Assembly (NCBI GenBank): GCA_034926865.1
Contig: JAYFQP010000013.1
Location: 1 to 64,000 of the forward strand
Source: RGIG1902 sp034926865
Lineage (GTDB): Bacteria; Bacillota; Clostridia; Oscillospirales; Butyricicoccaceae
Length of the DNA stretch: 64,000 nt
Direction: 5' to 3'
Within the stretch, counting starts at the first letter, position 1. Each line of letters opens with the position of its first letter. This document shows, one piece after another, positions 17,700-26,590 of the stretch. The translations under genes and the position numbers were made by a program. Below the pieces are notes generated by a model that did not search any database, was not told the origin of the DNA, and saw only the letters and a program-made list of their open reading frames with translations.

Positions 17700-17736
17700 G
17701 AGGCAGGATTTGAGCCTACGTCCTTCGGGTTATGAG
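17700..17736 (-). repeat. partial tRNA-fMet copy (candidate att site)
   Basis: These 37 bases match the intact initiator tRNA at 21878-21914 in the same orientation at 35 of 37 positions. They span the anticodon loop through most of the T-arm. The CCA end and the 5' half of the tRNA are absent. The geometry, a 3'-part tRNA copy distal to the tRNA on the side of its 3' end, is that left by integrases using tRNA 3' ends. It bounds the region 17.7-21.9 kb. Confidence 0.75.
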
Positions 17737-17950
17737 AATCTGAAGGCTATTCCTCTGTATCCATCCTGTCTCATCGTGTAAGCTGTCAAAATTAATATTG
17801 CTTTTTGAAACGCTGGCAATATAAAGAACTAATTTTTTGAAGGTTCTTCAAAACACAAGGCGACAGGCTAACACCAAGCGTTTTTGCATGCTTTCTATAT
17901 TATTAGTTCAGTTCTCAAGATGTTCCCTTATCCAGCCGCAAAGCGGGTGA
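17737..17950. other. degenerate non-coding stretch in candidate island
   Basis: No supported gene. The sequence leads from the tRNA fragment into a decayed LysR gene. Short stretches could be the missing upstream part of that gene in shifted frames, but nothing can be aligned confidently by eye. Confidence 0.3.
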
Positions 17951-18259
17951 GTCCATAATAAACAGCGTCAATGCTTCTCTGAGCCAATCCGAATCGGCTT
18001 TGATGTAATCGTATTTGTTACATGTAATTGTCTAAGCTCCGCTGACATTATGGCATCGGCGAGATTAGTGGCCGAGAACTATGGAGTGGGTTTTATCACG
18101 GAAACTCACTTTAAAAACATATCATTTGATTAAAAACCTGTGTGTTTTTCTGTTGATAACCCTTGCACCATTTTGACGTTTGTAGCAGCATGGCGGAAGA
18201 GTAACTACTTGCCCAGATACACACAGGATTTTATAAAAATTATAAAGAAGTTTTCTTAA
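17951..18259 (+). pseudogene. decayed LysR-family regulator, C-terminal part
   Basis: Read in one frame, this stretch encodes SADIMASARLVAENYGVGFI, then an in-frame TAA at 18131-18133, then continues in frame to AWRKSNYLPRYTQDFIKII and a natural-looking stop at 18257-18259. The first block resembles the region of LysR effector domains before the conserved GvG turn (LVAAGLGVGF in relatives). The end resembles the typical LysR C-terminus with a Trp, Arg and a final helix. No intact N-terminal half lies upstream, and a stop at 17948 closes the frame. Recognition is by eye only. Confidence 0.5.
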
Positions 18260-18577
18260 GCTTTAAATTCTTCCCATCTGCAAGAGACAACCAAATGCCC
18301 TCCTCCTATATCCTGGGGAGCGGGCATTTGACTGTGACATTTTTCATTGACATAAAGGCATCTTTTGGCAAAACGACATTCGAGCGGCTGATTAATCGGA
18401 GAAGTAATTTAGCTCTTGAGGAGGATTACCTCGTTCTGTACCCACAGTTCCAGTACCGGTATGGAGGAAAGCCGCGCCTTGGTATACGCATGCACAGGAT
18501 TATTAAACAATTCCACAATAGAGGCTTTCACAGATAGCCAGATGCTCTTTCATGTTTTTTCTTCTTGACTTTTACTT
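18260..18577. other. non-coding or relic stretch with inverted repeat
   Basis: Contains an inverted repeat CAAATGCCC (18292-18300) and GGGCATTTG (18322-18330). The open frame at 18295-18537 (80 codons) has no ribosome site and no recognisable domain. Its second half vaguely recalls the middle of a LysR effector domain, so it may be further relic sequence. I do not call it a gene. Confidence 0.35.
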
Positions 18578-19753
18578 TTATTGCTCAGTTGGAAGCGCGA
18601 GACAATATTTTTTAAACGCAGTCCCATCCAGAAAATCATTTGGTACGCCGCTAATGCCATTTTTGATTTCGATACTAACATTGCCGTCAGCCCGGCGCCA
18701 GGCGTTGCATGGTTTTCCAAGCGCGATATGTATTTTGGAATTTTCGCCGTCCAGTTCCATGATAGCCGCAGCCAGCGTTGAACTTGCAAGTCCCTGAGTG
18801 TGGCGGCATATTCCCACCGAACCGGTACCGTCATGATGGCTGCAGGAAATATCTTTCATGTCCTGTAAACTGACCGAGCCGCATTTTTCCCTCAGAAGAC
18901 GCTGCGTGCGATGATACCGGCAGAAGCAGCTAGCATCGCCGGGATTATTGAGATTCTCCAGAGTGACGAAATAATTGGAACGTGAATCTACATCGTCTGC
19001 CACCTGTTTAACAGCAAGACAATCATAAGTGGCCTCAACAATATAGACGCTTGTGCTGTCTGCAAACTCTACCATGCCGGAGGTAGCCATCGGTTTTTTC
19101 ATCAGTCTTTCCACCGCAAATTGTGCGGCGCTCAGCGCTGTGGGCATTGTCAGCGCATCCCTGATGATCTGGGCTCTGTCGCCAGCAAAAAGGTCACTTC
19201 TGCTCAGTTTTCTGTTTAATACTGCCCGCGTATTCGCAAAATTGGTAGCTGCGGCTACACCATAGCTGTTAAGCGCCATCTTGAATCCTGTGGTGCCGGC
19301 GGCGGAAACACCCACCACACAGCTACCGTCCAGATTTTCAAAGCATACAACTGTATTTATCTCGCGGTATTCATAACAGTTTTCCCCTACGAGGTCAGTG
19401 TTGCCGCCTTTATCACTGTTTTTACCAAAGATAGTCTTGCCGCTTTGGGAAGCCTTGCCTGCGGCAAAGTATACAGTACAGCCCTCAGGCATGAGGCTAC
19501 CGTGCATCAGATTGTAGCACAACATCAGGTCGAACGGGGTACCTGAGCCCTTTGATATCTCCTCGACATTTTTAAGTGTGCGTTCGTCCATTGTCGAAAT
19601 GTAATGCTTGGACATTTCTTCCAATTTTCTCTGTTCCCATCCTATGTTGTGTGCTATGCTCAGAAAGCTGTCAAGATTTTCAGCAATCGCCGTGCTGGCG
19701 ACCTTGCCATGCTCACTGTAACTGGTACCATTAGAAAATAAAGGCTGTTGCAT
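18578..19753 (-). CDS. C45-family autoproteolytic acyltransferase/hydrolase
   Basis: This protein, 391 residues from the ATG at 19753 (GGAGG 7 bases upstream), resembles the peptidase C45 / acyl-CoA:6-aminopenicillanate acyltransferase group. These Ntn-hydrolases self-cleave before a Cys that becomes the nucleophile. The likely cleavage is Gly91-Cys92 (MPEGCTVYFA), followed by GKNSDKG and later NSYGVAAATN, family-like segments. Bacterial members hydrolyse amide bonds in acyl-amino compounds or small peptides. It lies downstream of prpF on the same strand (213-base gap), so joint expression is plausible. Substrate unknown. Confidence 0.82.
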   Translation of the reverse strand: MQQPLFSNGTSYSEHGKVASTAIAENLDSFLSIAHNIGWEQRKLEEMSKHYISTMDERTLKNVEEISKGSGTPFDLMLCYNLMHGSLMPEGCTVYFAAGKASQSGKTIFGKNSDKGGNTDLVGENCYEYREINTVVCFENLDGSCVVGVSAAGTTGFKMALNSYGVAAATNFANTRAVLNRKLSRSDLFAGDRAQIIRDALTMPTALSAAQFAVERLMKKPMATSGMVEFADSTSVYIVEATYDCLAVKQVADDVDSRSNYFVTLENLNNPGDASCFCRYHRTQRLLREKCGSVSLQDMKDISCSHHDGTGSVGICRHTQGLASSTLAAAIMELDGENSKIHIALGKPCNAWRRADGNVSIEIKNGISGVPNDFLDGTAFKKYCLALPTEQ

Positions 19754-19966
19754 CGGCTTTCCTCCATTTGGTATTCTTGTTTTAAAGTTTTGATAGCTTA
19801 AATGTTTATAGCGATAATTGTTCAAAGGTAAAGTGCTTTTTAAAAATCAAATAGCGAAATAAGAATAATGTTTCCTTTTTACTACCCATGCTAAAGCTCC
19901 TCGGCGAGAAAGATTTACAGAAATATTGCAGACGAAAAAGCCCGTCAGATAACGCAACAATAATGT

Positions 19967-21094
19967 TTAGTAAAATGCCACGCCGGTCATCAACAGGCGA
20001 GCGGTACGATAGCCATAGGTGCGTAAAATCTTAGACTCGCTTTCACTGACGTCGACTCCTACCTCAAGAATTCCACTGGGATGTCCTATGCGAAGCCTGC
20101 CCAGGTCCGCCCCTTTTTTGCAATTCTGATTTACGACCGTACCCGGAATAGCGGCGGCGGCAGCTGTACACATAGCACCGGTCATAGCATAGGTCGGATG
20201 CGCTTTTTGCATAGACATCATCCGGCCAAGCAAATCGATTTGTTCTTCATGGATATGCTCTCCAGTCGTACTAACATAGTCATCTGCTGATGCAACGAAT
20301 GTCATTTTTGGTACTCCTGGAGTCTTATATTTCGCTTCGTGATAATCGTCGACCAAGCCCAATCGTTGTGCCGCAACACCGCGAATTCGCTCCAACAGAT
20401 CCAATAGCTTTATGTCTCCATTTATATCGTCTGGCAGTTCCATACCGCTTAAACCGATATCACTTGCTTTGATAAAAACTAACGGGTTCGTTACATCTAC
20501 AATTGAAACTGTGAGTTCGCCATATTCTGGGATTAATAATATGTCCACAGGGTTGCCGGTAGGAAGCACCTTGCCAAAAACTGATCCGCCTGGATCATCC
20601 ACAATGATTTGAATAGGAGCAGCTGTTCCCGGTACCCCTGCGATTGCGAAATCGCCCTCATAACAAACTTCACGATTTGGCGTACATACTTTTTCTACAA
20701 TTAACTTTTGGGTATTTGTGTTAAAGATTCGAACCAGTGTTTCACCATCTTGAGCTTTAACCAGTCCGCTTTCAATTGCAAATGGGCCAACACCCGAAGA
20801 AATGTTGCCACAGTTTCCGGCATAAGAAACAATAGGTTTATCAATCGATACTTGCGCGAAAGTGTAGTCGACATCTACTCCCGGCCGAGTGGATAGTGCC
20901 AACATGGCTACCTTGCTGGTTACGCTCGCTGCTCCGCCGAGACCATCAATTTGCTTGATATCGGGACTGCCCATCACTCTAAGCAGTAAATCATCACGTT
21001 CTTTTCCAGCAGGCGGCAAATCTTGTTCTAACAGATAAAGCCCTTTGCTTGTGCCCCCTCTTAGAATTGAACAGGCTATTTTTGAGCGCATCAT
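19967..21094 (-). CDS. PrpF-family isomerase (aconitate/oxalomesaconate-type)
   Basis: The 375-residue protein is a PrpF-type isomerase. These have the two-domain diaminopimelate epimerase fold and shift double bonds in substrates such as 2-methylaconitate, 4-oxalomesaconate or methylitaconate. Recognisable blocks are the N-terminal ILRGGTSKGLYL, then DGLGGAASVTSKVAML, YAGNCGNISSGVGPFAIE (with the putative catalytic Cys) and the C-terminal RIGHPSGILEV. AGGAGG precedes ATGATG. The exact acid is not determined by context; a link to the enolase-superfamily dehydratases 2 kb away is possible because both classes handle polycarboxylic or sugar acids. Confidence 0.88.
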   Translation of the reverse strand: MMRSKIACSILRGGTSKGLYLLEQDLPPAGKERDDLLLRVMGSPDIKQIDGLGGAASVTSKVAMLALSTRPGVDVDYTFAQVSIDKPIVSYAGNCGNISSGVGPFAIESGLVKAQDGETLVRIFNTNTQKLIVEKVCTPNREVCYEGDFAIAGVPGTAAPIQIIVDDPGGSVFGKVLPTGNPVDILLIPEYGELTVSIVDVTNPLVFIKASDIGLSGMELPDDINGDIKLLDLLERIRGVAAQRLGLVDDYHEAKYKTPGVPKMTFVASADDYVSTTGEHIHEEQIDLLGRMMSMQKAHPTYAMTGAMCTAAAAAIPGTVVNQNCKKGADLGRLRIGHPSGILEVGVDVSESESKILRTYGYRTARLLMTGVAFY

Positions 21095-21180
21095 TATTCC
21101 TCCTAAAGATGTTACATTCCCATGATTACTACAGCTTATTATAATTAATAGTACAAAAACGGTAAAGGTTTTTTGCCATA

Positions 21181-21489
21181 TTGATTTACAGAATTAAAAT
21201 ATATTGTTGCGGCCGCCAAATGTCAGGATGTGACAAAGACAGCAGAATCGTATTTCTTAGTGCAGCCCACATTGAGCTAATATTTATTGAGGCACCGCTT
21301 TTTACGCAACTAGGCAATTATTTTTACTTACGCCAGGGAACGTTATTCAGAGTCACATTTAAACTATGTTCACAATCAGTAAACCAGTTCTTTTCTCTGT
21401 CGAAAAAATCCTGTACTCCGCTTTGCGTCGGCTCATCACAAACGGATCTACTTGCCAAATTATGTAATGAATTATATAGAGATTGTTAA
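21181..21489 (+). pseudogene. decayed LysR-family regulator, N-terminal part
   Basis: The C-terminal two thirds of this 102-codon frame aligns by eye to a LysR helix-turn-helix: the stretch YFYLRQGTLF, then KLCSQSVNQFFSLSKKS and CTPLCVGSSQTDLLAKLCNELY. The last part corresponds position for position to the usual LEKELGTPLFVRSSQT..LT..G..LY. Conserved Gly and Phe positions are replaced by Cys, two residues are missing in the recognition region, and the frame stops after the wing. It lies divergently next to prpF, the classical position of a LysR activator gene, so it is probably the relic of its regulator. Confidence 0.5.
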
Positions 21490-21833
21490 AACTGTATGAA
21501 TAATGTGGATATTGCATTATTAATCGTTCTTTTGTTATTAGTATATACGCAAATTGACAACAATGGAAATGAATATTTTTTATATGTAGTTGAATGGAAT
21601 AGTAGTGAAATTTACAAACGAGTGCCTTAAAACCAAAGAATATCGGAATATGACAAAACCATCGACAGATACCGATGGTTTTGTTAACACGCCCTCAATG
21701 GCTTAAAAGTATTTCCTGTTTTCATTTTATAAGCTGATATGAATATAAAAAGAATAAAAGACCAACTCTGCTCATGCTAAGTAAACTGTGAATAAGCTGT
21801 CAAACAAGGTTTTGCCTTTTTGACACAAAATTA
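21490..21833. other. AT-rich spacer with one hairpin
   Basis: No supported gene between the LysR relic and the tRNA terminator. A perfect 12-bp hairpin, arms 21653-21664 and 21673-21684 with an 8-base loop, is A-rich on its left and T-rich on its right, so it could act as a terminator on either strand. Its transcript is unknown. Confidence 0.45.
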
Positions 21834-21866
21834 AAAGTGGCTTAAACATAATGTTTAAGCCACTTT
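21834..21866 (-). terminator. tRNA-fMet terminator
   Basis: A perfect 16-bp inverted repeat (21834-21849 and 21851-21866) begins 4 bases after the tRNA CCA end. On the minus strand it is followed by TTAATTTT, as expected for a rho-independent terminator of the tRNA transcript. Confidence 0.85.
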
Positions 21867-21869
21867 CCT

Positions 21870-21946
<77 letters not shown>

Positions 21947-22277
21947 ATATCATTGCTTTTTTGACTGCTAAAATATAATATCACATTCATATTGCTTTGT
22001 CAAGTAATATACAAATTAAGCACAACCTGCCTTGGAACAATTTCTTTTTCTTTTTTTACCAGATAAATCATATTATATTTTACACAATACGGAACACATT
22101 TATACTCTTACCCGGTTCACCTTTCACCATCAATCAATACTTTTCAACATTTCAATATTCTTTGAAAAAAATAGCCATAAAGCAAAAACAGAAAGGCTAA
22201 TCAGCTCCGGCAGTATTATTGCAGGAGCTGATTCGTTCAAATAGTACTTATTTATTCTTAAATCATTACTTCTAACA
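21947..22277. other. AT-rich intergenic region with one hairpin
   Basis: About 330 bases, very AT-rich, with no supported gene. The hairpin AATCAGCTCC (22199-22208) and GGAGCTGATT (22224-22233) lies just beyond the stop of the minus-strand flavoprotein gene and may end its transcript. The upstream part should hold the tRNA promoter, which I could not define. Confidence 0.45.
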
Positions 22278-22805
22278 TCAAATACTGTTTCCAAGCTCAT
22301 AACATTCTATTAATCGAGGATCCTTCGACATATCACCTTTGTGCTTCATGCCACCAATTGTAATAATTCCTTTATTCTCCCATTTAAGATAATTACAAGT
22401 CATTTTGTATTGCGCAACAGATGAATCAAAAACTCCTTCTGCACCAGCATCTAACAATAATGCAGTTTTATTAAAATGAAAACCTTTCTTTCCCCTTGCA
22501 TACATACGATCAATCATCGCCTTAATCTGCGATGTCATATAAAACCAATAGATTGGTGAGGCAAATACTACCATATCTGTTTTATCCAATACTTCAAGAA
22601 TATCATACATATCATCTTTTTGGATGCAGGCACCATCATTAGAAAAGCAATACTGGCATCCGAGACATCCCGCTATTTTCTTCCCGGCAAGATTGATTTT
22701 GGTAACATCGTGTCCGTTTTCTTTTGCACCTTTGATAAATTCATCAACCATAATTTCAGTATTGCCATTTCTTCTTGGGCTCCCGTTAATAACCGTAATA
22801 TTCAT
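22278..22805 (-). CDS. flavodoxin-fold NAD(P)H-dependent FMN reductase / iron-sulfur flavoprotein-like
   Basis: The 175-residue protein has the N-terminal phosphate-binding turn INGSPRRNGNTE, the FMN loop ASPIYWFYMTSQIKAMIDRMY near the middle, and a compact Cys cluster (CLGCQYCFSNDGAC). That cluster resembles the Fe-S ligands of archaeal and clostridial iron-sulfur flavoproteins, but many plain NADPH-dependent FMN reductases of this size also have such Cys. It should reduce flavins, quinones or nitro-compounds, or carry electrons, in the cytosol. GGAGAACGGAA precedes the ATG. It stands alone. Confidence 0.85.
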   Translation of the reverse strand: MNITVINGSPRRNGNTEIMVDEFIKGAKENGHDVTKINLAGKKIAGCLGCQYCFSNDGACIQKDDMYDILEVLDKTDMVVFASPIYWFYMTSQIKAMIDRMYARGKKGFHFNKTALLLDAGAEGVFDSSVAQYKMTCNYLKWENKGIITIGGMKHKGDMSKDPRLIECYELGNSI

Positions 22806-23215
22806 TTCCGTTCTCCTTTCACATATTCTTAGCTTTTTGATTTCTCACTTTATAATTTTATATTTCTTAATTAAATAATATCGCTTACAATCTGATAATA
22901 GCATTATTATTTTAAACCGTCTACAGCTATCCATCTCCACGCATTAAATCTTAATTATTCCAATGACAAAATACTGCTATTACGTTCAAAAGCTTATTTT
23001 GATATCTCATATTATTGCTATCAGATACAAGCCTTGCGGGTGGTAATTATCATCTCATTATTTTGCTTCTATCGCCTCCTGTTAGCAACAATAAGCATCT
23101 CCACTGCCCAAGACGAATAAATTATGTCTCTCTTTTGCCAACAGGTTTATTAAGCGAATAATATGTGCTCAATAAAAAATTAAGCGTTTAATAGCAAAAC
23201 CTACAAATCATTATA
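22806..23215. other. AT-rich intergenic region without visible genes
   Basis: About 410 bases upstream of the amidohydrolase promoter and of the divergent flavoprotein gene. I see no coding frame, tRNA or convincing dyad. Confidence 0.4.
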
Positions 23216-23243
23216 TTGCATTTTTGCCGCAATTTGGTATAAT
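23216..23243 (+). promoter_or_regulatory. sigma-A promoter for amidohydrolase
   Basis: TTGCAT (23216-23221), 16-bp spacer, perfect TATAAT (23238-23243), about 49 bases before the ATG at 23292. Confidence 0.7.
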
Positions 23244-23291
23244 TATATATAAAGCGATTTTATCAAAAACAATATTAAGGAGTTGAGTTTT

Positions 23292-24452
23292 ATGATTGCC
23301 ATTAAAGGCGGCAAACTGCTTACAGTAACACAGGGTATCATTGAAAACGGTACCATCCTGATCGAAGGCAACAAGATAAAGGCTGTTGGCCAAGATATCG
23401 CCATTCCAGAAGGAGCAGAAGTAATCTGTGCTGAAGGTAAATGGATCACCCCCGGCCTTATTGATGTACATACCCACATTTCAACATTTGCGGAGCCACA
23501 GCCTCGTCCTGTTATTCATGACGGCAACGAGGTGTCATCGCCAAATACATGCCAGCTCAGAGGCCTTGATGGGCTCAACCCTAAGGATATAGCTATAGGT
23601 ATTGCCAGAAATGCCGGCTTCACTACTTGCTATACAGGCCCAGGTTCAGCAAATGTTATCGGCGGGACCGGCCTTGCTTTCAAACTCAAGGAAGGCGAAA
23701 CAGTCTATGACCTCGTAATCCCCGGCACAGAGATGATGAAGATGGCTTTCGGTGAGAACCCCAAAAATGTATACGGCTCACGCCAGCAGCTCCCCAATAC
23801 CCGAATGGGCGTTGCCGCTGTTCTTAGAGAAGCCCTTTTCAATGCGAAAGCCTACTCAGACGCAAAAATAGCTGCTGAGCAAGACAGCACCAAAAAGGCC
23901 CCCAAGCCAGATTTCAAGCTTGAGGCACTTGTTCCGGTCATAAGGCGCGAGATGAAGTGCAGAATCCATGCGCACCGCAATGATGATATCGTCACAGCTG
24001 TACGCATTGCAAAAGAATTTAATCTTGACTTTGTCATTGAGCACTGCACAGAGGGTTATATGATAAAAGACTTTTTGGTCAAGGAAGGTGTCACTGCCGT
24101 TATCGGCCCCCTCAATATGCAGCCTGCCAAGATGGAAATTTGGAACACCACTTTTGATACCCCGGGAATTCTTGAGAAGGCCGGCCTCACCTTCTGCCTT
24201 ACACAGGATACCTCCTCGTTTACAAAAATGCTTCCAGTAAACATCGGCATTGCCATTGCCCACGGCCTCAGCCACGAATATGCTCTTAAGGCTGTCACAA
24301 TGAACCCTGCCACAGTACTTGGGCTGCAAGACAGAATCGGTTCACTTGAAGCCGGAAAAGATGCTGATATCGCCATCTTCAACGGCGATCCCTTCTGCAA
24401 CTATACGCTTTGCGAGAAAACTCTCATCGACGGCGTCGTTTACAATCACTAA
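23292..24452 (+). CDS. metal-dependent amidohydrolase (imidazolonepropionase-like)
   Basis: The 386-residue protein is an amidohydrolase-superfamily enzyme. It has the small N-terminal beta-sandwich (GGKLLTVTQGIIENGTILIEG), the metal motif GLIDVHTHI, a second His pair at IHAHRNDD, a third at FVIEHCTEGYM, and the C-terminal NPATVLGLQDRIGSLEAGKDADI segment. These point to a binuclear or mononuclear metal hydrolase of a cyclic amide or related compound; the substrate is not evident. I prefer the ATG at 23292, nine bases after AAGGAG, over a TTG at 23283. It is followed by a terminator and a GNAT gene, then an M20 peptidase, suggesting a loose group acting on acyl-amino compounds. Confidence 0.85.
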   Translation: MIAIKGGKLLTVTQGIIENGTILIEGNKIKAVGQDIAIPEGAEVICAEGKWITPGLIDVHTHISTFAEPQPRPVIHDGNEVSSPNTCQLRGLDGLNPKDIAIGIARNAGFTTCYTGPGSANVIGGTGLAFKLKEGETVYDLVIPGTEMMKMAFGENPKNVYGSRQQLPNTRMGVAAVLREALFNAKAYSDAKIAAEQDSTKKAPKPDFKLEALVPVIRREMKCRIHAHRNDDIVTAVRIAKEFNLDFVIEHCTEGYMIKDFLVKEGVTAVIGPLNMQPAKMEIWNTTFDTPGILEKAGLTFCLTQDTSSFTKMLPVNIGIAIAHGLSHEYALKAVTMNPATVLGLQDRIGSLEAGKDADIAIFNGDPFCNYTLCEKTLIDGVVYNH

Positions 24453-24464
24453 TATCTTAATTAC

Positions 24465-24496
24465 AAAGGCGGGCGGCAAAGGCCGTCCGCCTTTTT
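24465..24496 (+). terminator. intrinsic terminator after amidohydrolase
   Basis: 12-bp stem AAAGGCGGGCGG (24465-24476) and CCGTCCGCCTTT with one G-T pair, six-base loop, then TT. It lies between the amidohydrolase and the GNAT gene, whose ribosome site AAGGAG follows at once, so it may only attenuate. Confidence 0.8.
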
Positions 24497-24511
24497 CAAG
24501 GAGAAACAAAT

Positions 24512-25135
24512 ATGCTTCCTCCCGAGGAATATCTTAAAAATCCATGCAGAAGCCTTTCAATGCCCTATAGAAAGGCTTTATTATTGCCTCAAAGACACGA
24601 TATCTTTATCCTTCATGACGAAGAATATGATCCCATGGCTTTTAACGGGTACAAGGATGAAAGATATTTCAGGCTGCTTCATTGCCTTGATTTAATCCCT
24701 CATCCCATTCTGCCGAAGGGGTTTACTCTTGAAATTGCCGGCCTACGGCATATTGAAGCACTTTCTAAACAAATAAACCGCTGTTATGATGATATCAGTA
24801 TATCCCAGGAACGTCTTCTAAACCTCATTAATTCTTCCTGCTATTGTGAATCCTTATGGCTTATGCTTATCCAAAATGGCCATATCGCAGCATCTGTCAT
24901 AGGTGAAGTTGACTATACCCTTAAAGAAGGCACACTTGAATGGGTGCAAGTTTCAGCTGAATACAGGCGCATAGGCCTGGGCCGCTTTCTTGTATGCCAG
25001 GCTCTTGAAAATATGCTGCCATATTGTGATTTTGCCACAGTCTCCGGAAAAACAGACAGTATAAGCCACCCGGAAGCGCTTTACCGCTCATGCGGATTTG
25101 ATGGCAGTGATCTCTGGCACATTCTCCATAAATAA
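24512..25135 (+). CDS. GNAT-family N-acetyltransferase
   Basis: A 207-residue protein with a C-terminal GNAT fold. The acetyl-CoA-binding motif A appears as VSAEYRRIGLGRFLVCQAL around residues 150-170, with a typical final segment YRSCGF. The N-terminal half (about 80 residues) is not obviously part of the fold and may shape substrate binding. Substrate unknown. It starts after AAGGAG, directly downstream of the amidohydrolase terminator, so it may be expressed by read-through. Confidence 0.8.
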   Translation: MLPPEEYLKNPCRSLSMPYRKALLLPQRHDIFILHDEEYDPMAFNGYKDERYFRLLHCLDLIPHPILPKGFTLEIAGLRHIEALSKQINRCYDDISISQERLLNLINSSCYCESLWLMLIQNGHIAASVIGEVDYTLKEGTLEWVQVSAEYRRIGLGRFLVCQALENMLPYCDFATVSGKTDSISHPEALYRSCGFDGSDLWHILHK

Positions 25136-25220
25136 AGCTTTATAGCCAAAATACACTAAAGCAAATCGTCAATTTCAGCATATTAAACACTATATATGGC
25201 ACCAAACCGGCAATTTATTC

Positions 25221-25229
25221 TGATATAAT
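25221..25229 (+). promoter_or_regulatory. extended -10 promoter element for M20 peptidase
   Basis: TGATATAAT is a perfect extended -10 (TGn-TATAAT), about 50 bases before the ATG at 25281. No strong -35 is visible, as expected for extended -10 promoters. Confidence 0.55.
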
Positions 25230-25280
25230 GTTAATATGTTAATTTGTGTCTAATTAACAAGATTGAGGAGGAAATCAGAA

Positions 25281-26465
25281 ATGAATAAATATCTCAAAAG
25301 AGCAAACGAGCTTGTCCCCGAGCTTGTTGAAAACAGGCGGCATTTTCACCGCCATCCCGAAGTAAGGGACGAACTATATGAAACCGTAAAATATGTAAAA
25401 GCAAGACTTTTAGAAATGGGATATGAGCCTAAAGAAATATGCAAATGCGGGCTTGTTGCCATAGCCGGAGGCAAAAAGCCCGGTAAGTGTATTCTTATCA
25501 GGGGCGATATGGATGCCCTGCCCATGCCCGAGGATACAGGCCTGCCCTTCTCCTCTGAAAATCCAGCCGCTATGCACTCCTGTGGACATGATTTTCATAT
25601 GTCCATGCTTTTGGGTGCCGCAAAGATTCTGAAGGAGCATGAAGACGAAATAGAAGGAACAATTAAAATTTGCTTTCAGCCTAATGAAGAGACCTTTGGC
25701 GGAGCAAAAGCCATGATAGAGGCCGGCGTTCTTGAAAACCCTCATGTAGATGCTGCTTTTGCCATACACATCGGCCCTATGGCCGATGTTGGGACCCTGG
25801 ATTTTGGCAAGGGGCTTACAATGGGCTCTGCAGACGGGTTTGAAATTATCGTTCACGGCAAAGGCTGCCATGGAGCCGCACCACATAAGGGGATCGACCC
25901 CATCAATATAGGTGTGCATATCCACTTGGCTCTTCAGGAGCTTTTGGCAAGAGAGGTCAATCCTGCTGAACAGTGCACACTTACTGTTGGCTCAATGATC
26001 TTCGGTGATGGTGCCACCAATGTCATTCCCGCCGAAGGAAGGCTTTTGGGCACAATGCGTGGTTTTAACGCTGAACTCATCGATACTTTAAGACGTCGCC
26101 TTGAAGAAGTGAGCATCGGCACGGCACAGCTTTTCGGCGGCAGTGCTGAGATTAAATGGCTCTTCTCTTCCCCCGCCATGTACTGTGATCCTGATTTTAC
26201 CGATGATGTGGTAAAATACGCCACAGATATAGTCGGAGCTGAAATGATGATACCGAAAAAAGAGAGAGCCACCGGATCAGAAGACTTTGCCTATTTCGGC
26301 CAGACTGTTCCAAGCCAGATATTCTGGCTTGGCGGCGGAATCGAGGACAAAAACAAGCGAATATCCAATCACAACCCCAAGGTTTTGTTCAGCGAGGACG
26401 CGCTGCCTATAGGCGCAGCCGTTTATGCCCAGTGTGCGATTGAATGGCTTAAGGAACACAAGTAA
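25281..26465 (+). CDS. M20-family amidohydrolase (N-acyl-amino acid / hippurate hydrolase type)
   Basis: The product (394 residues from the ATG at 25281, after GAGGAGG) is an M20D-type metallopeptidase. Features: ENRRHFHRHPEV near the N-terminus, the metal segment RGDMDALPMPEDTGLPF, the MHSCGHDFHMSMLLG cluster, QPNEETFGGAKAMIEAG with catalytic and metal Glu residues, the lid-domain GKGCHGAAPHKGIDP, and the final TGSEDFAYFGQ. Such enzymes deacylate N-acyl-amino acids or conjugates in the cytosol. It forms a monocistronic unit bounded by its own promoter element and terminator. The exact substrate is not evident. Confidence 0.93.
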   Translation: MNKYLKRANELVPELVENRRHFHRHPEVRDELYETVKYVKARLLEMGYEPKEICKCGLVAIAGGKKPGKCILIRGDMDALPMPEDTGLPFSSENPAAMHSCGHDFHMSMLLGAAKILKEHEDEIEGTIKICFQPNEETFGGAKAMIEAGVLENPHVDAAFAIHIGPMADVGTLDFGKGLTMGSADGFEIIVHGKGCHGAAPHKGIDPINIGVHIHLALQELLAREVNPAEQCTLTVGSMIFGDGATNVIPAEGRLLGTMRGFNAELIDTLRRRLEEVSIGTAQLFGGSAEIKWLFSSPAMYCDPDFTDDVVKYATDIVGAEMMIPKKERATGSEDFAYFGQTVPSQIFWLGGGIEDKNKRISNHNPKVLFSEDALPIGAAVYAQCAIEWLKEHK

Positions 26466-26508
26466 TAATGCGCTATTTCCGTTAAAATACCTAATACTTA
26501 TATATTAG

Positions 26509-26540
26509 AAAGCTCCGGCAAGGATTTGCCGGAGCTTTTT
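26509..26540 (+). terminator. intrinsic terminator after M20 peptidase
   Basis: 13-bp perfect stem AAAGCTCCGGCAA / TTGCCGGAGCTTT with a 4-base loop and T-run. It can also serve the convergent GNAT gene. Confidence 0.9.
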
Positions 26541-26590
26541 GCTGCTTTTAACGACACATTTATGGCTTATTTATCACACAAGCATTCGGT

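Noticed and set aside
18295..18537. 80-codon open frame between the LysR relic and the C45 gene
   Set aside because: No ribosome site, no recognisable domain, and it starts inside an inverted repeat in a decayed region; treated as relic or chance.
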